In this document: piece by piece, positions 28,066 to 38,206 of the stretch
How positions within the stretch are numbered: position 1 is the stretch's first letter
Layout of the letters: every line of letters begins with the position of its first letter
Assembly (NCBI GenBank): GCA_002298785.1
Contig: DBMR01000022.1
Coordinates: 15,737-79,736 of the forward strand
Length of the DNA stretch: 64,000 nucleotides
Origin: Verrucomicrobia subdivision 3 bacterium UBA693
GTDB taxonomy: Bacteria; Verrucomicrobiota; Verrucomicrobiia; Limisphaerales; UBA8199
Direction: 5' to 3'
Translations under genes and position numbers: made by a program
Notes under the pieces: generated by a model
What the model was told of the DNA's origin: nothing
The model's input: the letters and a program-made list of their open reading frames with translations, nothing else
The model's database searches: none

Positions 28066-28102
28066 AAGTCACACTTTTCCCGGCCTTCACCCAAATTTGC
28101 AT

Positions 28103-29647
28103 ATGAAAAGCCTGGTTTCATTGATTGGTGCCGTTTTGATTTTCTCTGCGGCGGCCGGTGTCCGCGCCGGGACCGCAACCGTCGGTCTTTTTCTGAATGA
28201 AGACGACAGCCATTTCTTCGGTTCTCGTTCCGCAGACGAAATGACTCTCGAAGGCCTGCGCGCCTTCGTGGATCAATATGCCCACACCGCGGTGTCGCAC
28301 CTCTTTCTCTGTCCCAATGCGATGAAGGCCAGTTATCGCAGCAAGGCGCGAGATGCCATTTGGGAGTTGCAGGAGGGCCAACAGCCGCCTGCAGAAGAGT
28401 TCGCGAAGAAATGGTGTGAAAACGCCCGCAGGCTCGACTCCCGCGGGCTCGATCCCTATGCCGTGTGGATCGCACGTTGCCGCGAGCAGAAGATCTCGCC
28501 ATGGCTGTCGATGCGCATGAACGACGTCCACAACGCCGACGATCTGAACAACTATATCCACAGTTCGTTTTGGCGGCGGCATCCAGAATATTGGCGAGTT
28601 CCCGGCGGCAGTTCCTGGACGGATCGTGCGTTGGACTTTGGCATTCCCGAGGTGCGCGAGCACGCGATGGCCCTGATTCGGGAGTTGCTGGAGCGTTATG
28701 ACCCCGATGGGCTGGAACTGGATTGGATGCGATTTGGCTATCATTTCCGGCCCGGCAAAGAGGCCGAAGGCATTCCGCGTTTAACGCAGTTTATGAGGGA
28801 AGTGCGTGAGTTGACGCGGCAGTGGTCCGATAAGCGTGGTCATCCGTTGAAGCTCGGAGCGCGAGTGCCGACGCATCCGGACGCGGCGCGAGGCCTGGGC
28901 ATGGATGGAGTTGCGTGGGCTCGCGAGGGATTGGTGGATGTGCTGGTGCCCACTCCGTTCTGGGCAACCACCGATTTTGACATCCCCATCGAATTGTGGC
29001 GCGAGAAGATCGGCCCGGTCAGTGCGCAATTGCTCCTGCTTGGCGGTGCGGAAATCCTGGTACGGGCGTATCCGGCGGCGAAACCCATCGAGGCGGACCT
29101 CACCTCGACTCGTGGATTCGCGGCCGCATGTCTGCAACGCGGTGCTGACAGCATTTATCTGTTTAACTATATGGACCCAGGCCCAATGGCTGGTGGCAGA
29201 GACGCCTACCGGACCCTGCTGCAGGAGGGATTGAATCTAACCAACTTAGTCCAGAAACCGCGCCGGCACGTGGTGACCTACCGCGACACTGTAGCACCCG
29301 GTATGTCGAGCCAGGTTCTGCTCCCGTTGAAGGGACTAAAGGGAGGGAAAACACGGATTTATGTCGGGCCCGCACCGAAGCAGGCAAACATCATGATCGT
29401 CGCCGGTCTGGCTCCAGCTGACGGGGTTGACCAGGCCAGCTTCGAAGCCAGGCTCAATGGCGTGAACTGCATCCCCGCGCCGGATCTTGCGGATCGGTCC
29501 CTCCTCTCAGGCGTAACGCGTGCGCTGCAGCTACAAGTCCCCGCCGACGCCGTTCGCGATGGATACAACGAGATCGAACTCAGGCAGCTTTCTGGACCAG
29601 CGGAACAAACCGTTGTCTGGCTGGAGGTAAGGATCATCCCGCGATAG
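28103..29647 (+). CDS. Putative secreted glycosyl-hydrolase-like TIM-barrel protein
   Basis: 514 aa with a signal peptide (about 1-22). A barrel spans about 25-400: FVDQYAHTAVSHLFLCPNAM, WIARCREQKISPWLSMRMND, PDGLELDWMRFGYHF with acidic residues at the expected end of a barrel strand, and LVDVLVPTPFW. The fold resembles glycosyl-hydrolase-like family 10 (GHL10) proteins. A C-terminal beta-sandwich of about 110 residues follows. It begins 37 bases after the DUF4838 gene, so it is the third member of the operon. Activity is not known. Confidence 0.72.
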   Translation: MKSLVSLIGAVLIFSAAAGVRAGTATVGLFLNEDDSHFFGSRSADEMTLEGLRAFVDQYAHTAVSHLFLCPNAMKASYRSKARDAIWELQEGQQPPAEEFAKKWCENARRLDSRGLDPYAVWIARCREQKISPWLSMRMNDVHNADDLNNYIHSSFWRRHPEYWRVPGGSSWTDRALDFGIPEVREHAMALIRELLERYDPDGLELDWMRFGYHFRPGKEAEGIPRLTQFMREVRELTRQWSDKRGHPLKLGARVPTHPDAARGLGMDGVAWAREGLVDVLVPTPFWATTDFDIPIELWREKIGPVSAQLLLLGGAEILVRAYPAAKPIEADLTSTRGFAAACLQRGADSIYLFNYMDPGPMAGGRDAYRTLLQEGLNLTNLVQKPRRHVVTYRDTVAPGMSSQVLLPLKGLKGGKTRIYVGPAPKQANIMIVAGLAPADGVDQASFEARLNGVNCIPAPDLADRSLLSGVTRALQLQVPADAVRDGYNEIELRQLSGPAEQTVVWLEVRIIPR

Positions 29648-29801
29648 TCCCCGGCGAGTCTCAAGGAATAGAGGTCGGAAGACTTAGGAAAGTGCGACCG
29701 CAAGCTCATCCTCCGTCCGGTAAAGTGGATCTTTATTGTAGCGGTCAAGTTACGGTTGACGAAACAGGTGGGTAGTTCAAATTCACTGCCTGACTTTCTA
29801 C

Positions 29802-32483
29802 ATGAAGCACGTATTTGCAATATTGTTCTGTGGCGGAATGGCTGCGGCTGTGGCGGCCTCGGATGGCGTTTCACTCACCACTCCCGGCCTGCGCGTGGGC
29901 ATACTCGAGAGCAATGTATTCAGCACGCCTGTTAACCAGATTCTGACTCCCGCCGGAAAGCACGTGGTCTTGCCGGAACTGCGTCCCCAGGTGCTGGCGC
30001 TCAGTCCCGACGGACGCTGGCTGGCGGTCTCGGGGAAGACCGCCGACTTATTGTTGCTTGATCCTTCCTCGGGCGAGGTGGTGCAGACGCTCCCGCTGCC
30101 GGCGGAGTCCGCTCCCGCGGCCGTCTCCGAGCAAATCCTGAAGCCGGATAAATCCGCCCAGGTTAGTTACACCGGGTTGATTTTCTCCAAGCCCGAGCCG
30201 AAACGAGATTCCGAACCCACCCGGCTGTATCTCTCCAGCGTCAATGGGAGCATCAAGGTGTTTACTCTGGCGGCTGGAGGAACCTGGAAGGCGATCCGCA
30301 GCTTCGATTTGCCCGAGGCGAATGCCCCCGGGCGCAAGGAGGAGATACCGGCGGGTTTGGCGCTCTCCGCGGATGGGAAGAAGCTGTACGTGGTCGGGAA
30401 TTTGTCCAACCGTTTGCTGGAGTTGGATGCGGCGGAGGGACGGCTGTTGCGTGCCTGGGACGTCGGAGCGGTTCCCTATGACGTGGTGCTCGTCGGGGGA
30501 AAAGCCTATGTGTCCAACTGGGGTGGGCGTCGTCCGGGAGCGGGAGATTTGACCGGCCCGGCCGGACGCGGCACCCGTGTGCGGGTGGACCCGGTGCGGC
30601 ATATCGCCAGCGAAGGATCGGTGTCCATCGTGGACCTGGCCGGAGCGGCGCCGACTCGGGAAATCCTCACCGGCCTGCATGCTTCGGCCCTGGCGGTTTC
30701 GCCTGATGAACGATACGTCGTGGTTGCCAATGCCGGGAGCGACACGCTGTCGGTAATCGACACGCGCCAGGAGAAGATCGTCGAGACCATCTGGGTCCGG
30801 CAAAGCCCAACCGACTCGTTTGGAGCCAGTCCCAACGCGCTGGCCTTCGATGCCAAAGGCCGGCGCCTATACGTGTGCAACGGCACGCAAAACGCCGTGG
30901 CGGTGGTGCACTTCAAACCCGGGCGCTCCGAGTTGGAAGGCTTGATTCCCACGGGTTGGTTTCCCGGGGCGATTGCCTTCGACGAGGGACGACAGTCGCT
31001 TTGTATCGCCAACATCAAGGGCATTGGTTCGGGCAGCCAGATCAAACCGGGTGCGCCGATAAAGTACAATTCGCACCAGCACCAGGGTTCGGTTTCGATC
31101 GTGCCGATCCCGGGCGCCCGCCAGCTCAAGGATTATACCCAGGTGGCGCTGCGGAACATGCAATATTCCCGCCTCAAAATGGCGGCGTTAAAGCCGCGGG
31201 CGGACCAGCCGGCGCGGCCGGTGCCCGAGAGGGTGGGGGAGCCCAGCGTGTTCAAGCACGTGGTTTATATCATCAAGGAGAACCGCACTTACGACCAGGT
31301 GCTGGGGGATATCCCGACGGGCAACGGCGATCCCTCGCTTTGCGTGTTCGGCGAACGGATCACTCCCAACCAGCACAAGCTGGTGCGGGAGTTCGTTCTG
31401 CTGGACAATACTTACTGCTCCAGCGTGCTCAGCGCCGATGGTCACCAATGGGCCACCACGGCGTTCGCGACGGATTATATGGAGAAGTCGTTTGCCGGCT
31501 TTCCGCGCAGCTACCCTGACGGCATGGAAGATGATGACGTGGATGCCCTGGCCTACTCACCGGGCGGGTTCATTTGGGACAACGCGCTACGACAGGGCAA
31601 GACCGTGCGGGATTACGGCGAATTCGCCATCACCGACAAAAGCTGGATCGACCCGACGTGCACGAATGCCATCAAATTCCTCGACCATTGGCGGGATTGG
31701 ACCAATGGCAGCCCGCTGGTGCGGGTGAGCAGCCGGCCCGCGGTGGAGTCGTTGCGCCCGCACCTGGCCACCAACACCGTGGGCTGGGACATGGACATTC
31801 CCGATGTCTTCCGGGCCGCGCAATTCATCGGCGAGCTGCGCGAGTTCGAGCGCCGCGGCGAGTTTCCCCACCTGGTGATCATCTGCCTGCCCAGCGACCA
31901 CACCTCCGGCACCAAGGTGGGCGCGCCCACGCCGGCGGCGCAAGTGGCGGATAACGACCTGGCCTTCGGCCAAATCCTGGAAGCCCTCAGCCACAGCCGC
32001 TTTTGGAAAGAGACTTGCCTCCTGGCGATCGAGGATGACCCGCAGGCCGGCTGGGATCACGTCAGCGGTTACCGCACCACCGCGTATGTGGCCAGCCCCT
32101 ACACCCGGCGCGGGCAGGTGGTCAGCACCCAGTACAATCACGCCAGCCTGATCCGGACCATGGAGCTGATCCTGGGCCTGCCGCCCATGAACCAGATGGA
32201 TGCCACCGCGACCCCGATGACCGATTGCTTCACGGCCGTGCCGGACTTCACTCCGTTCATTGCGGTCAGCAACAATGTGCCCCTCGACCAGATGAATCCC
32301 GATCCCAAGACCATCAAGCAAGCCCTGCTGCGGCGTCATGCGCAGCAATCTGCCAAATTGCAGTTGGATCGTCCGGATGCCTGTCCCGAGGACACGTTGA
32401 ATCGGGTGATCTGGCACGCCATGAAGGGAGCGGATGAACCTTACCCGGCGTGGGCGGTGACCCGCGTTCAGGATGATGATTAG
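29802..32483 (+). CDS. Bifunctional YncE-like propeller / phosphoesterase protein
   Basis: 893 aa, signal peptide at about 1-20. A seven-bladed YncE-like propeller spans about 55-425, with repeating LALSPDGRWLAVSG, LSADGKKLYVVGN and VSPDERYVVVANAGSDTLSVID blades. The C-terminal half is a phosphoesterase/alkaline-phosphatase-superfamily domain opening HVVYIIKENRTYDQVLG, the metal-binding ENRxxD pattern of phospholipase C-type phosphoesterases, with later SDHTSG and DDPQAGWDHV metal motifs. Likely an exported metal-dependent phosphodiesterase or phosphatase; substrate unknown. A gap of 154 bases separates it from the glycosidase operon. Confidence 0.87.
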   Translation: MKHVFAILFCGGMAAAVAASDGVSLTTPGLRVGILESNVFSTPVNQILTPAGKHVVLPELRPQVLALSPDGRWLAVSGKTADLLLLDPSSGEVVQTLPLPAESAPAAVSEQILKPDKSAQVSYTGLIFSKPEPKRDSEPTRLYLSSVNGSIKVFTLAAGGTWKAIRSFDLPEANAPGRKEEIPAGLALSADGKKLYVVGNLSNRLLELDAAEGRLLRAWDVGAVPYDVVLVGGKAYVSNWGGRRPGAGDLTGPAGRGTRVRVDPVRHIASEGSVSIVDLAGAAPTREILTGLHASALAVSPDERYVVVANAGSDTLSVIDTRQEKIVETIWVRQSPTDSFGASPNALAFDAKGRRLYVCNGTQNAVAVVHFKPGRSELEGLIPTGWFPGAIAFDEGRQSLCIANIKGIGSGSQIKPGAPIKYNSHQHQGSVSIVPIPGARQLKDYTQVALRNMQYSRLKMAALKPRADQPARPVPERVGEPSVFKHVVYIIKENRTYDQVLGDIPTGNGDPSLCVFGERITPNQHKLVREFVLLDNTYCSSVLSADGHQWATTAFATDYMEKSFAGFPRSYPDGMEDDDVDALAYSPGGFIWDNALRQGKTVRDYGEFAITDKSWIDPTCTNAIKFLDHWRDWTNGSPLVRVSSRPAVESLRPHLATNTVGWDMDIPDVFRAAQFIGELREFERRGEFPHLVIICLPSDHTSGTKVGAPTPAAQVADNDLAFGQILEALSHSRFWKETCLLAIEDDPQAGWDHVSGYRTTAYVASPYTRRGQVVSTQYNHASLIRTMELILGLPPMNQMDATATPMTDCFTAVPDFTPFIAVSNNVPLDQMNPDPKTIKQALLRRHAQQSAKLQLDRPDACPEDTLNRVIWHAMKGADEPYPAWAVTRVQDDD

Positions 32484-32545
32484 AAACTGAAGGGACGTGT
32501 TCCACTACGTACGAAGCTTTCTTTCCTCTGCCGGGGGAAGGCAGA

Positions 32546-32580
32546 ACCACGGACCACGCGGACCACGCGAAAAGGGAGCG
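32546..32580. repeat. ACCACGGAACACGCGGACCACGCGG-family repeat, single copy
   Basis: The word reads ACCACGGACCACGCGGACC here. Relatives occur at 61317, 63064, 63158, 63771 and 63869. The 239-base gap between the two flanking genes contains nothing else I recognise. Confidence 0.6.
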
Positions 32581-32722
32581 GGTGATTAATTCTCACCTTC
32601 AGTCGGCCGCGACTCCACAAAGATAGGCAGGGCTATCTTTCGCTCGGCTATTGTGGTTTCGATCCAGGCGAGGTGAACAAATAATTTGACCGCACCCTTG
32701 GTGGGCGGTTTAGATTCCCGTC

Positions 32723-33793
32723 ATGCGCGAAGCGTCATTGAATTTTCTGCGGACCCTGGTCAACACTCCGAGCCCGGTGGGGCACGAGGTGCGCGGCCAA
32801 CGGGTGTGGCTGGATTATGTGAAGCAGTATGCCGAAGAGACCTACTCGGATGCCTACGGCAATTGCGTCGCGGTGTTGAACAAAGGCGGTTCGCCGCGTT
32901 TGATGCTCGCAGGGCACGCCGACGAGATCGCCATGGCGGTGAACTACATCACCGAGGAAGGTTATATTTACGTGCGCAAGATGGGCGGTGTCGATCCGGC
33001 CATTACCAAGGCGCAGCGCGTGATTATCCATACGCGCCAGGGGCCCGTGAAGGGGGTGGTGGGCAACGTGGCTCCGCACCTCATGAAAGAGGAGAAGGAC
33101 GCCAAGGCGCCGAAGATTCAGGATTTGTTCATCGACATCGGGGTGTTCAGCCGCAAGGACGCGGAACGACTGGTGCGCGTGGGTGATCCCATCACCTTGA
33201 CGGATGAATTCGATATCCTGCGGGGCGACCTGGTGGTGGCGCGGGCCTTCGATAACCGGGTGGGCACCTTCGCGGTGGCCGAGACCCTGCGATTGCTCAA
33301 AGAGGGCAAGGTGAAGCTCAACGCCGAAATCTGCGCGGTTTCCAACGTGCAGGAGGAAGTCGGACTCCTGGGAGCGCGGCAGATCGCTTACTCGTTAAAG
33401 CCGGATATAGCGTTGGTGGTGGATGTGACACACGCGACCGATTACCCGACGGTCAGCAAGCATCAGCATGGCGATGTGCGGGTGGGAGCAGGGCCGACGC
33501 TGACTCACGGGGGGTGTAATCACCCGTCCGTCGTGGCCCGGTTGGAGCAAATCGCCAAGGCCAAGAAGATCCCGCTCCAACACGAAGCGATGTCCTCGAC
33601 CAGCGGGACGGATACCGACGCGATTTTCTGGACCCGTGGCGGCATCGCCAGCGCGCTGATCAGCCTGCCGAACCGGTATATGCATTCCCCGGTGGAAGTG
33701 GTGAGCCTGACGGATCTCGAGAAGATCCCGGAATTGATGGCCGGATTTGCCGCCGCGCTGGGTCCGCGCGAGGAGTTTAAGGTCAAAATCTAA
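32723..33793 (+). CDS. M42 family metallopeptidase
   Basis: Cytoplasmic di-metal aminopeptidase of the M42 (glutamyl aminopeptidase/endoglucanase M) family. 356 aa, full length. Metal and catalytic residues are visible: His in AGHADEIAM, the bridging Asp in FDNRVG, the catalytic Glu pair in QEEVGLLG, Asp in VVDVTHATD, and the final His in YMHSPVEVV. There is no signal peptide. It ends tail-to-tail with the next, minus-strand gene with three bases shared. Confidence 0.93.
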   Translation: MREASLNFLRTLVNTPSPVGHEVRGQRVWLDYVKQYAEETYSDAYGNCVAVLNKGGSPRLMLAGHADEIAMAVNYITEEGYIYVRKMGGVDPAITKAQRVIIHTRQGPVKGVVGNVAPHLMKEEKDAKAPKIQDLFIDIGVFSRKDAERLVRVGDPITLTDEFDILRGDLVVARAFDNRVGTFAVAETLRLLKEGKVKLNAEICAVSNVQEEVGLLGARQIAYSLKPDIALVVDVTHATDYPTVSKHQHGDVRVGAGPTLTHGGCNHPSVVARLEQIAKAKKIPLQHEAMSSTSGTDTDAIFWTRGGIASALISLPNRYMHSPVEVVSLTDLEKIPELMAGFAAALGPREEFKVKI

Positions 33794-34401
33794 CGCGGCT
33801 GGATTTCTTCCGGGGGCACTTCCAGGCACTCGTCGTGGTCTTCCCAGATCACGGCGGGATAGAATTCGAGCAATTGCGGCGCGAGTCTTTGACCTGCCTC
33901 GACCAGGAGACGCGCCGCGGTTTTAGCCGCCTGCTCTACGGACTGATTATAATCCTCGCAGCGCGCGCGGCGCGCGTCGTCCCAGTGTGCGACATCATGG
34001 ATGGGGGCATAGCGTTGTGCCCAAAGCCCGAGCGGTTCCCGGATGGCTTCGGGGATTTCTGTGAACGGCACCAGCGTCTCACCGCAATGTTCGCAAACCA
34101 GGCCCTCGTCTTTGACATCGCGCGTGAGCAAGGGCAGCAATGGGGAGCGGCAGCAGGGGCTCTCCGGGTAGGCCTGGGGAGCGGTGGCCAGCCGCCGCAG
34201 CCACACCTGGCGATCCTGGCCAATCTGCGCTGCCAGGCGATAAGCCCCCACCAGCGGATGGGACAAACGCCAGACCCGCCCCTCAAACTGGCCCAGCGTC
34301 TGCGCCAGCCACCGGGCCAGGGTGAGATCGTCAAAGGCACGAAACACCGTGGCGTATTCCTTCCACAGTCGGTCGTAGGGAGTTTCCTGATGCATGCCCA
34401 T
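33790..34401 (-). CDS. Conserved hypothetical protein with zinc-ribbon-like insert
   Basis: 203 aa, not a family I can name. It is mainly helical. In the middle two Cys in CCRSPLL and two in CEHCGETLVPF, 23 residues apart, could hold one zinc. The C-terminus is acidic and tryptophan-containing (WEDHDECLEVPPEE). There is no signal or membrane segment. The open frame extends further upstream, into the preceding gene; ATG 34401 lies 32 bases after that gene's stop and is the sensible start. Confidence 0.65.
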   Translation of the reverse strand: MGMHQETPYDRLWKEYATVFRAFDDLTLARWLAQTLGQFEGRVWRLSHPLVGAYRLAAQIGQDRQVWLRRLATAPQAYPESPCCRSPLLPLLTRDVKDEGLVCEHCGETLVPFTEIPEAIREPLGLWAQRYAPIHDVAHWDDARRARCEDYNQSVEQAAKTAARLLVEAGQRLAPQLLEFYPAVIWEDHDECLEVPPEEIQPR

Positions 34402-34433
34402 GCGCCGATTCTCACCGGGTCCGCCGCAATTGT

Positions 34434-36806
34434 CTAGAACCCATCTTTTGGCCCGGCCTCTTTGACCCAGCGCAGGTCTTTGAACGAGAATTTCACCGCG
34501 CTCGATCGCGTGTTGCATCCAAGCTTCATCGCGACAATATGGTCCGGATCGAACCGGCCATTCGGGTCGGGCTTCGACCAACCAGCGCCGATAACAGCAC
34601 TTTCGAACAAAGCCACAGCATCGATCGTTTCACCGGGTTTCGGCTGGGCGAGCAGGTCCACCACGTAGGTGCTTCCGTTCTCTTCTTCAAAAAGCGCGCG
34701 GAAAGTCCCTTCGCCTTCTTCCAACGTCAGCGTAAAGGCGAGTGCGGTCATGCCGTCAGGCGGGCGTTGAGCCGATTTGAGCGGCAGCACCGGATAAACC
34801 CATTTGTCCGCACTCTCGGGTTCTGCCTGGACGGAAACCGCGCCAGCTTTCGAAACGATCTTTGAATTGCCACCGGAAATGGTCATTTGCCAGAGGCTGC
34901 CATCCTCGGCTCCAGCGATGGGAATGCCCGTCTGGCGCCCGAGCAGGCTTGGTTCCGGGGTGATTCGCAGGGAGAGCACCGGACGCCCGGCGCGGTCGAA
35001 GTCCCCGGTCACCCGCACTGTTTCAAGCGAACGAGGTTCGCCGTTGAGGCAATCAAGTTCCAGGCGCAGTTCCGCGCGCGATTGTGGCGCAATTTGGACG
35101 GCCTCGAAGGAAGAGGCTCGCCAACCCGGTGGCACCGCCACTTCCAGTCGCCCGGTGACCGGGGTGTCGGAGAAATTGTATACATAGAGGGGCACGGACT
35201 CTGGCTTTTTTGAAGAAAGCCGGTAAGCGGAGCGACTGAGGACAATTTTGTCCTCCGGCCACAGCGCTTGGATGACCACTGGGGACGCTTCGCCGGGTGC
35301 TCGTGTCGGCGTTCCCGGGGGAGCTTGCAACTCGAGCTGTTGCGCCGATGCTTCCGGCAGCAGGACGAAGATCGGGGCGGGTGAGAGGGTGAGCGCATCG
35401 GTAGCCGGTTTAACCCGGCCCAGGTGGTCGAACACCGACGCGACAGGACCGGGCAGCGGGAGCCTGGCCTCGCCTTCGGTGGTCCAGGCCACCAGCACCC
35501 GGGATTCGCGGCCATCCGGTCGGGCGCGGAACAGAAACGCACGGACGGTTTCCGGCACGCTTCGCAATCGCCCGAGGGGCTGAGCGTCCGCCAGCAGGTG
35601 CCCCACCGCGGCCAGCGCGACGTAGCCGGGACGTGGCGTGAGGTCAGGCCGCAGCAGGCCGAACTGGGTCTGGCCTTCCACATAATGCGGCAGCATGAAA
35701 TAGAAGGTGGCAGCGGAACCTTGATGCAACGAACAGGCGAAGGTTTTCGCAACCCGTTCCGCCTGGACCCGCAGATCGGCGTCTACTGGTTCCTGGAGCT
35801 TTTCGTTCCCCGACCATTTTACCGGCAGAGCGCATTCGGTGACCCAGAGCGGTCGGCCTCCGGAGACGTTGCGAAACGCCTCATACACGCCCGGGTAAGC
35901 ATCGAAAGTCACGTAATGATGGAGATCAAAGCGGTCGAAGTAGGGCCAGGCCTGGTTTGCGTGCAGGTCAGCGAGTTGGCTGCGGTTCGGCAGGGCAAAG
36001 ACGTTCAGGCAGGCGATCATGTCCGGATTGCCGGCCTTTAGTCCGAGGTAGGAAGCCTTCTGGAGCGTGGCCATCTCCGAGCCGGTATGGCCGCCGAACA
36101 TGGGAATATCGGCCTCATTCCAAGGCTCGAACGCGAGCACCTGATCCTTCCAGCGCAGGGCGATTTGGCGGTTGAAACGGTAGGCGTCTCGCAAGTCCAG
36201 CGGGAACCGGCTGGTTTTTGGGTTGGCCCACGGCGGTGACAGGTGAATCACCTGCAACACCCGGAGCCCGGCCCTGGTCTGCGCCTCGACTGAGGCGTCG
36301 TACTGGTTGAGTTCGGACCATTTCCCCGGCGCGGTTTCCATCTGTCCCCAGGTGAGCCGGTCGCGCACCCAGTTCACGCCTGCCAACGCGCACAGGCTCG
36401 AGACGTCGGCCATTTTTTCCCGAGGATAAAACCAGGCCATGGCCACATCGATGGCTACGGGTGAGGAGGCGGGGGTGGGCGCCCGCAGCGCTGACAGCAC
36501 TGCACAGGAAATCCAGTTGGTGTGCGACGGGCTTTTGAGGCGATAGAAACCCACCGGCAACCGGCCCAGGTCGAGGGTGCCGCCGTGCGCACGGGCTGAA
36601 GTCAGTTCCCGTTCGTCATATTCCAACAGCCGCCACGTGGTGGCGTCATCCGCTGGAACCGGTAGCACGACGGATTCACCTTCGAGAAAAACGTTGCCCG
36701 GGTGATGCGGCTGGGCCGAAGGCAGAGGCCGTGGCGGTGCCGCGGTGGCGATGGTCCAGGTAGCTGCCGCCAGCAGGCACAGGCCGATCCTCAAGGCGAA
36801 GTTCAT
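34434..36806 (-). CDS. Putative secreted clan GH-A glycoside hydrolase
   Basis: 790 aa with a signal peptide (about 1-23), a short beta domain (about 35-115) and a TIM barrel (about 115-420). Barrel landmarks of clan GH-A are seen: VNWVRDRLTWGQME, the acid/base Glu in FEPWNEADI (strand 4) and the nucleophile Glu in PLWVTECALP (strand 7). The C-terminal half is beta-sandwich, with DTPVTGRLEVAVPPGW like a CBM or Ig-like domain. Resembles GH39/GH5-like enzymes; specificity unknown. It is followed on the same strand by the 203-aa hypothetical gene. Confidence 0.8.
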   Translation of the reverse strand: MNFALRIGLCLLAAATWTIATAAPPRPLPSAQPHHPGNVFLEGESVVLPVPADDATTWRLLEYDERELTSARAHGGTLDLGRLPVGFYRLKSPSHTNWISCAVLSALRAPTPASSPVAIDVAMAWFYPREKMADVSSLCALAGVNWVRDRLTWGQMETAPGKWSELNQYDASVEAQTRAGLRVLQVIHLSPPWANPKTSRFPLDLRDAYRFNRQIALRWKDQVLAFEPWNEADIPMFGGHTGSEMATLQKASYLGLKAGNPDMIACLNVFALPNRSQLADLHANQAWPYFDRFDLHHYVTFDAYPGVYEAFRNVSGGRPLWVTECALPVKWSGNEKLQEPVDADLRVQAERVAKTFACSLHQGSAATFYFMLPHYVEGQTQFGLLRPDLTPRPGYVALAAVGHLLADAQPLGRLRSVPETVRAFLFRARPDGRESRVLVAWTTEGEARLPLPGPVASVFDHLGRVKPATDALTLSPAPIFVLLPEASAQQLELQAPPGTPTRAPGEASPVVIQALWPEDKIVLSRSAYRLSSKKPESVPLYVYNFSDTPVTGRLEVAVPPGWRASSFEAVQIAPQSRAELRLELDCLNGEPRSLETVRVTGDFDRAGRPVLSLRITPEPSLLGRQTGIPIAGAEDGSLWQMTISGGNSKIVSKAGAVSVQAEPESADKWVYPVLPLKSAQRPPDGMTALAFTLTLEEGEGTFRALFEEENGSTYVVDLLAQPKPGETIDAVALFESAVIGAGWSKPDPNGRFDPDHIVAMKLGCNTRSSAVKFSFKDLRWVKEAGPKDGF

Positions 36807-36854
36807 GCGGTGGTTGTAATGCCTTTGACCGGGCGCGGCAAGCGATCCCAGAGG

Positions 36855-38012
36855 CTATTTCAATCCAATAAACAAGATCACCAGGTCGATGATGAAGAGG
36901 AGGACGATGGTGGTTTCCAGGATCAGCATCCAGCGGTTGGTCTGGTCGTGATTGAGCAATTGGTAGAGATTATCCAGCGTCTGGAGTTTGGAGTCGATGG
37001 TGCGATGCCAGTCACCGAGATGGAACCGGGCCGCCAGCGCCTCGTAGATTCGGGCCACGTGCCAATCACCGAAAAATTTGGTGATGTTGGACAACTCATC
37101 GCTGAAGCGGGCGAGGTCGATGCGGATTTCGCGCAACTCGCGCAGGATGGCGGTGCGGCCGCGCATGGAGCGGGAAGACAAATCGCGGTAGGCCCGTTCC
37201 AGTGCCTGGTCCAGAATGCGATCATAGGCTTCGAGTTCCGCCAGTTGCAGGTTTGCCAACTCCATCACGTAGAGCGTTTCATCGAAGTTCTGCGGGCGAT
37301 CCACCAACAAGGCCGCGTCCCAATCCACCACCACCAGGTCCTGGTCGTAGTAGCTGAGGAAGCGCCCGGTGGATTCGTCGGATTCCTGTTTGGACAACTG
37401 ATCGACGGCGGGTTCCTGGGTGAGCAGTGCGGCGACCTGGCGCCGGTTGGTTTTCAGCCAGTTCTCGGCGCGAGGGGGTGAACCGTCCGCCGAGGGCAGC
37501 GGGGCCTGGAAGCAAAAGACGGTATAAGCCTCCTCGTCCTCGAGGGTGGGGACGGGGCGCACATAATGGCTCGCCAATTCCCGCCGCACTTCCTCCGCCA
37601 GGTGGCACACTTCCTCGTGAATCGATCCGTTGGTGAACTGTAAATCGTGAAATTCCACCAGGTCTTCGACCCGGGCGACGCTGAACGGGACCCGGAAGGT
37701 GATGGTGATCGCGCCGACCGGCAGCAGCTTGATGATGCGTTCCACTCGCACCGGACCGTGCGGGCCGATGCGCTCCAACGCCGGCAGCCGCACCATCTGT
37801 GGCCGGTAAAAGAAAAGGTGCTTGGGGCTGCGCTTGCTGACATCGATGGAAAACTGCGCCACCGGTTGGCCCAGGAGTTCCCGCACCGGTTGCCGGGTCA
37901 TCTCGTAGGCCACGTCAAACGCGTAGATGTAAACCACTTCGCCCGAATAATGCAGATTGTCCGGGTTCAATTTTGTGGTCGGGAGGTTCGACTGCTCCGG
38001 GGTCGCAATCAT
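36855..38012 (-). CDS. RMD1/DUF155-like membrane protein
   Basis: 385 aa. The body shows a DUF155-like layout: VVYIYAFDVAYEM at the front, a long helical segment (DLARFSDELSNITKFFGDWH), and a C-terminal half with TIDSKLQTLDNLYQLLNH leading to a single membrane helix at the very end (about 360-382). RMD1-family proteins are known in eukaryotic mitochondria and in many bacteria, without an assigned biochemical role. ATG 38012 is used; the frame runs 16 codons further upstream without a better start. Confidence 0.65.
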   Translation of the reverse strand: MIATPEQSNLPTTKLNPDNLHYSGEVVYIYAFDVAYEMTRQPVRELLGQPVAQFSIDVSKRSPKHLFFYRPQMVRLPALERIGPHGPVRVERIIKLLPVGAITITFRVPFSVARVEDLVEFHDLQFTNGSIHEEVCHLAEEVRRELASHYVRPVPTLEDEEAYTVFCFQAPLPSADGSPPRAENWLKTNRRQVAALLTQEPAVDQLSKQESDESTGRFLSYYDQDLVVVDWDAALLVDRPQNFDETLYVMELANLQLAELEAYDRILDQALERAYRDLSSRSMRGRTAILRELREIRIDLARFSDELSNITKFFGDWHVARIYEALAARFHLGDWHRTIDSKLQTLDNLYQLLNHDQTNRWMLILETTIVLLFIIDLVILFIGLK

Positions 38013-38206
38013 GGTGCCTAAATATACTCCCGGCGGGTTTGAAAGTCGAAAGAATGTCAAAGAACTTTAGCCCACCGAATCCTGGGGCTGTGAGGTGCCC
38101 TGAGGTGATGGGGTGTAGGGTCGCAGCCGGGTTCAACCGGGCGTCCGGTCCCCAATGGGAAAGCGTGGACAGTGGTTGGGGTGTCTCTGTATCCTGCGGC
38201 GCATTC

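Noticed and set aside
33835..34437. Plus-strand open frame opposite the 203-aa hypothetical gene
   Set aside because: The minus-strand frame has a better start context, the paired Cys motifs and normal spacing to its neighbour.
36702..37481. Plus-strand open frame opposite the RMD1-like gene
   Set aside because: The minus-strand protein has a coherent family pattern and terminal membrane helix.
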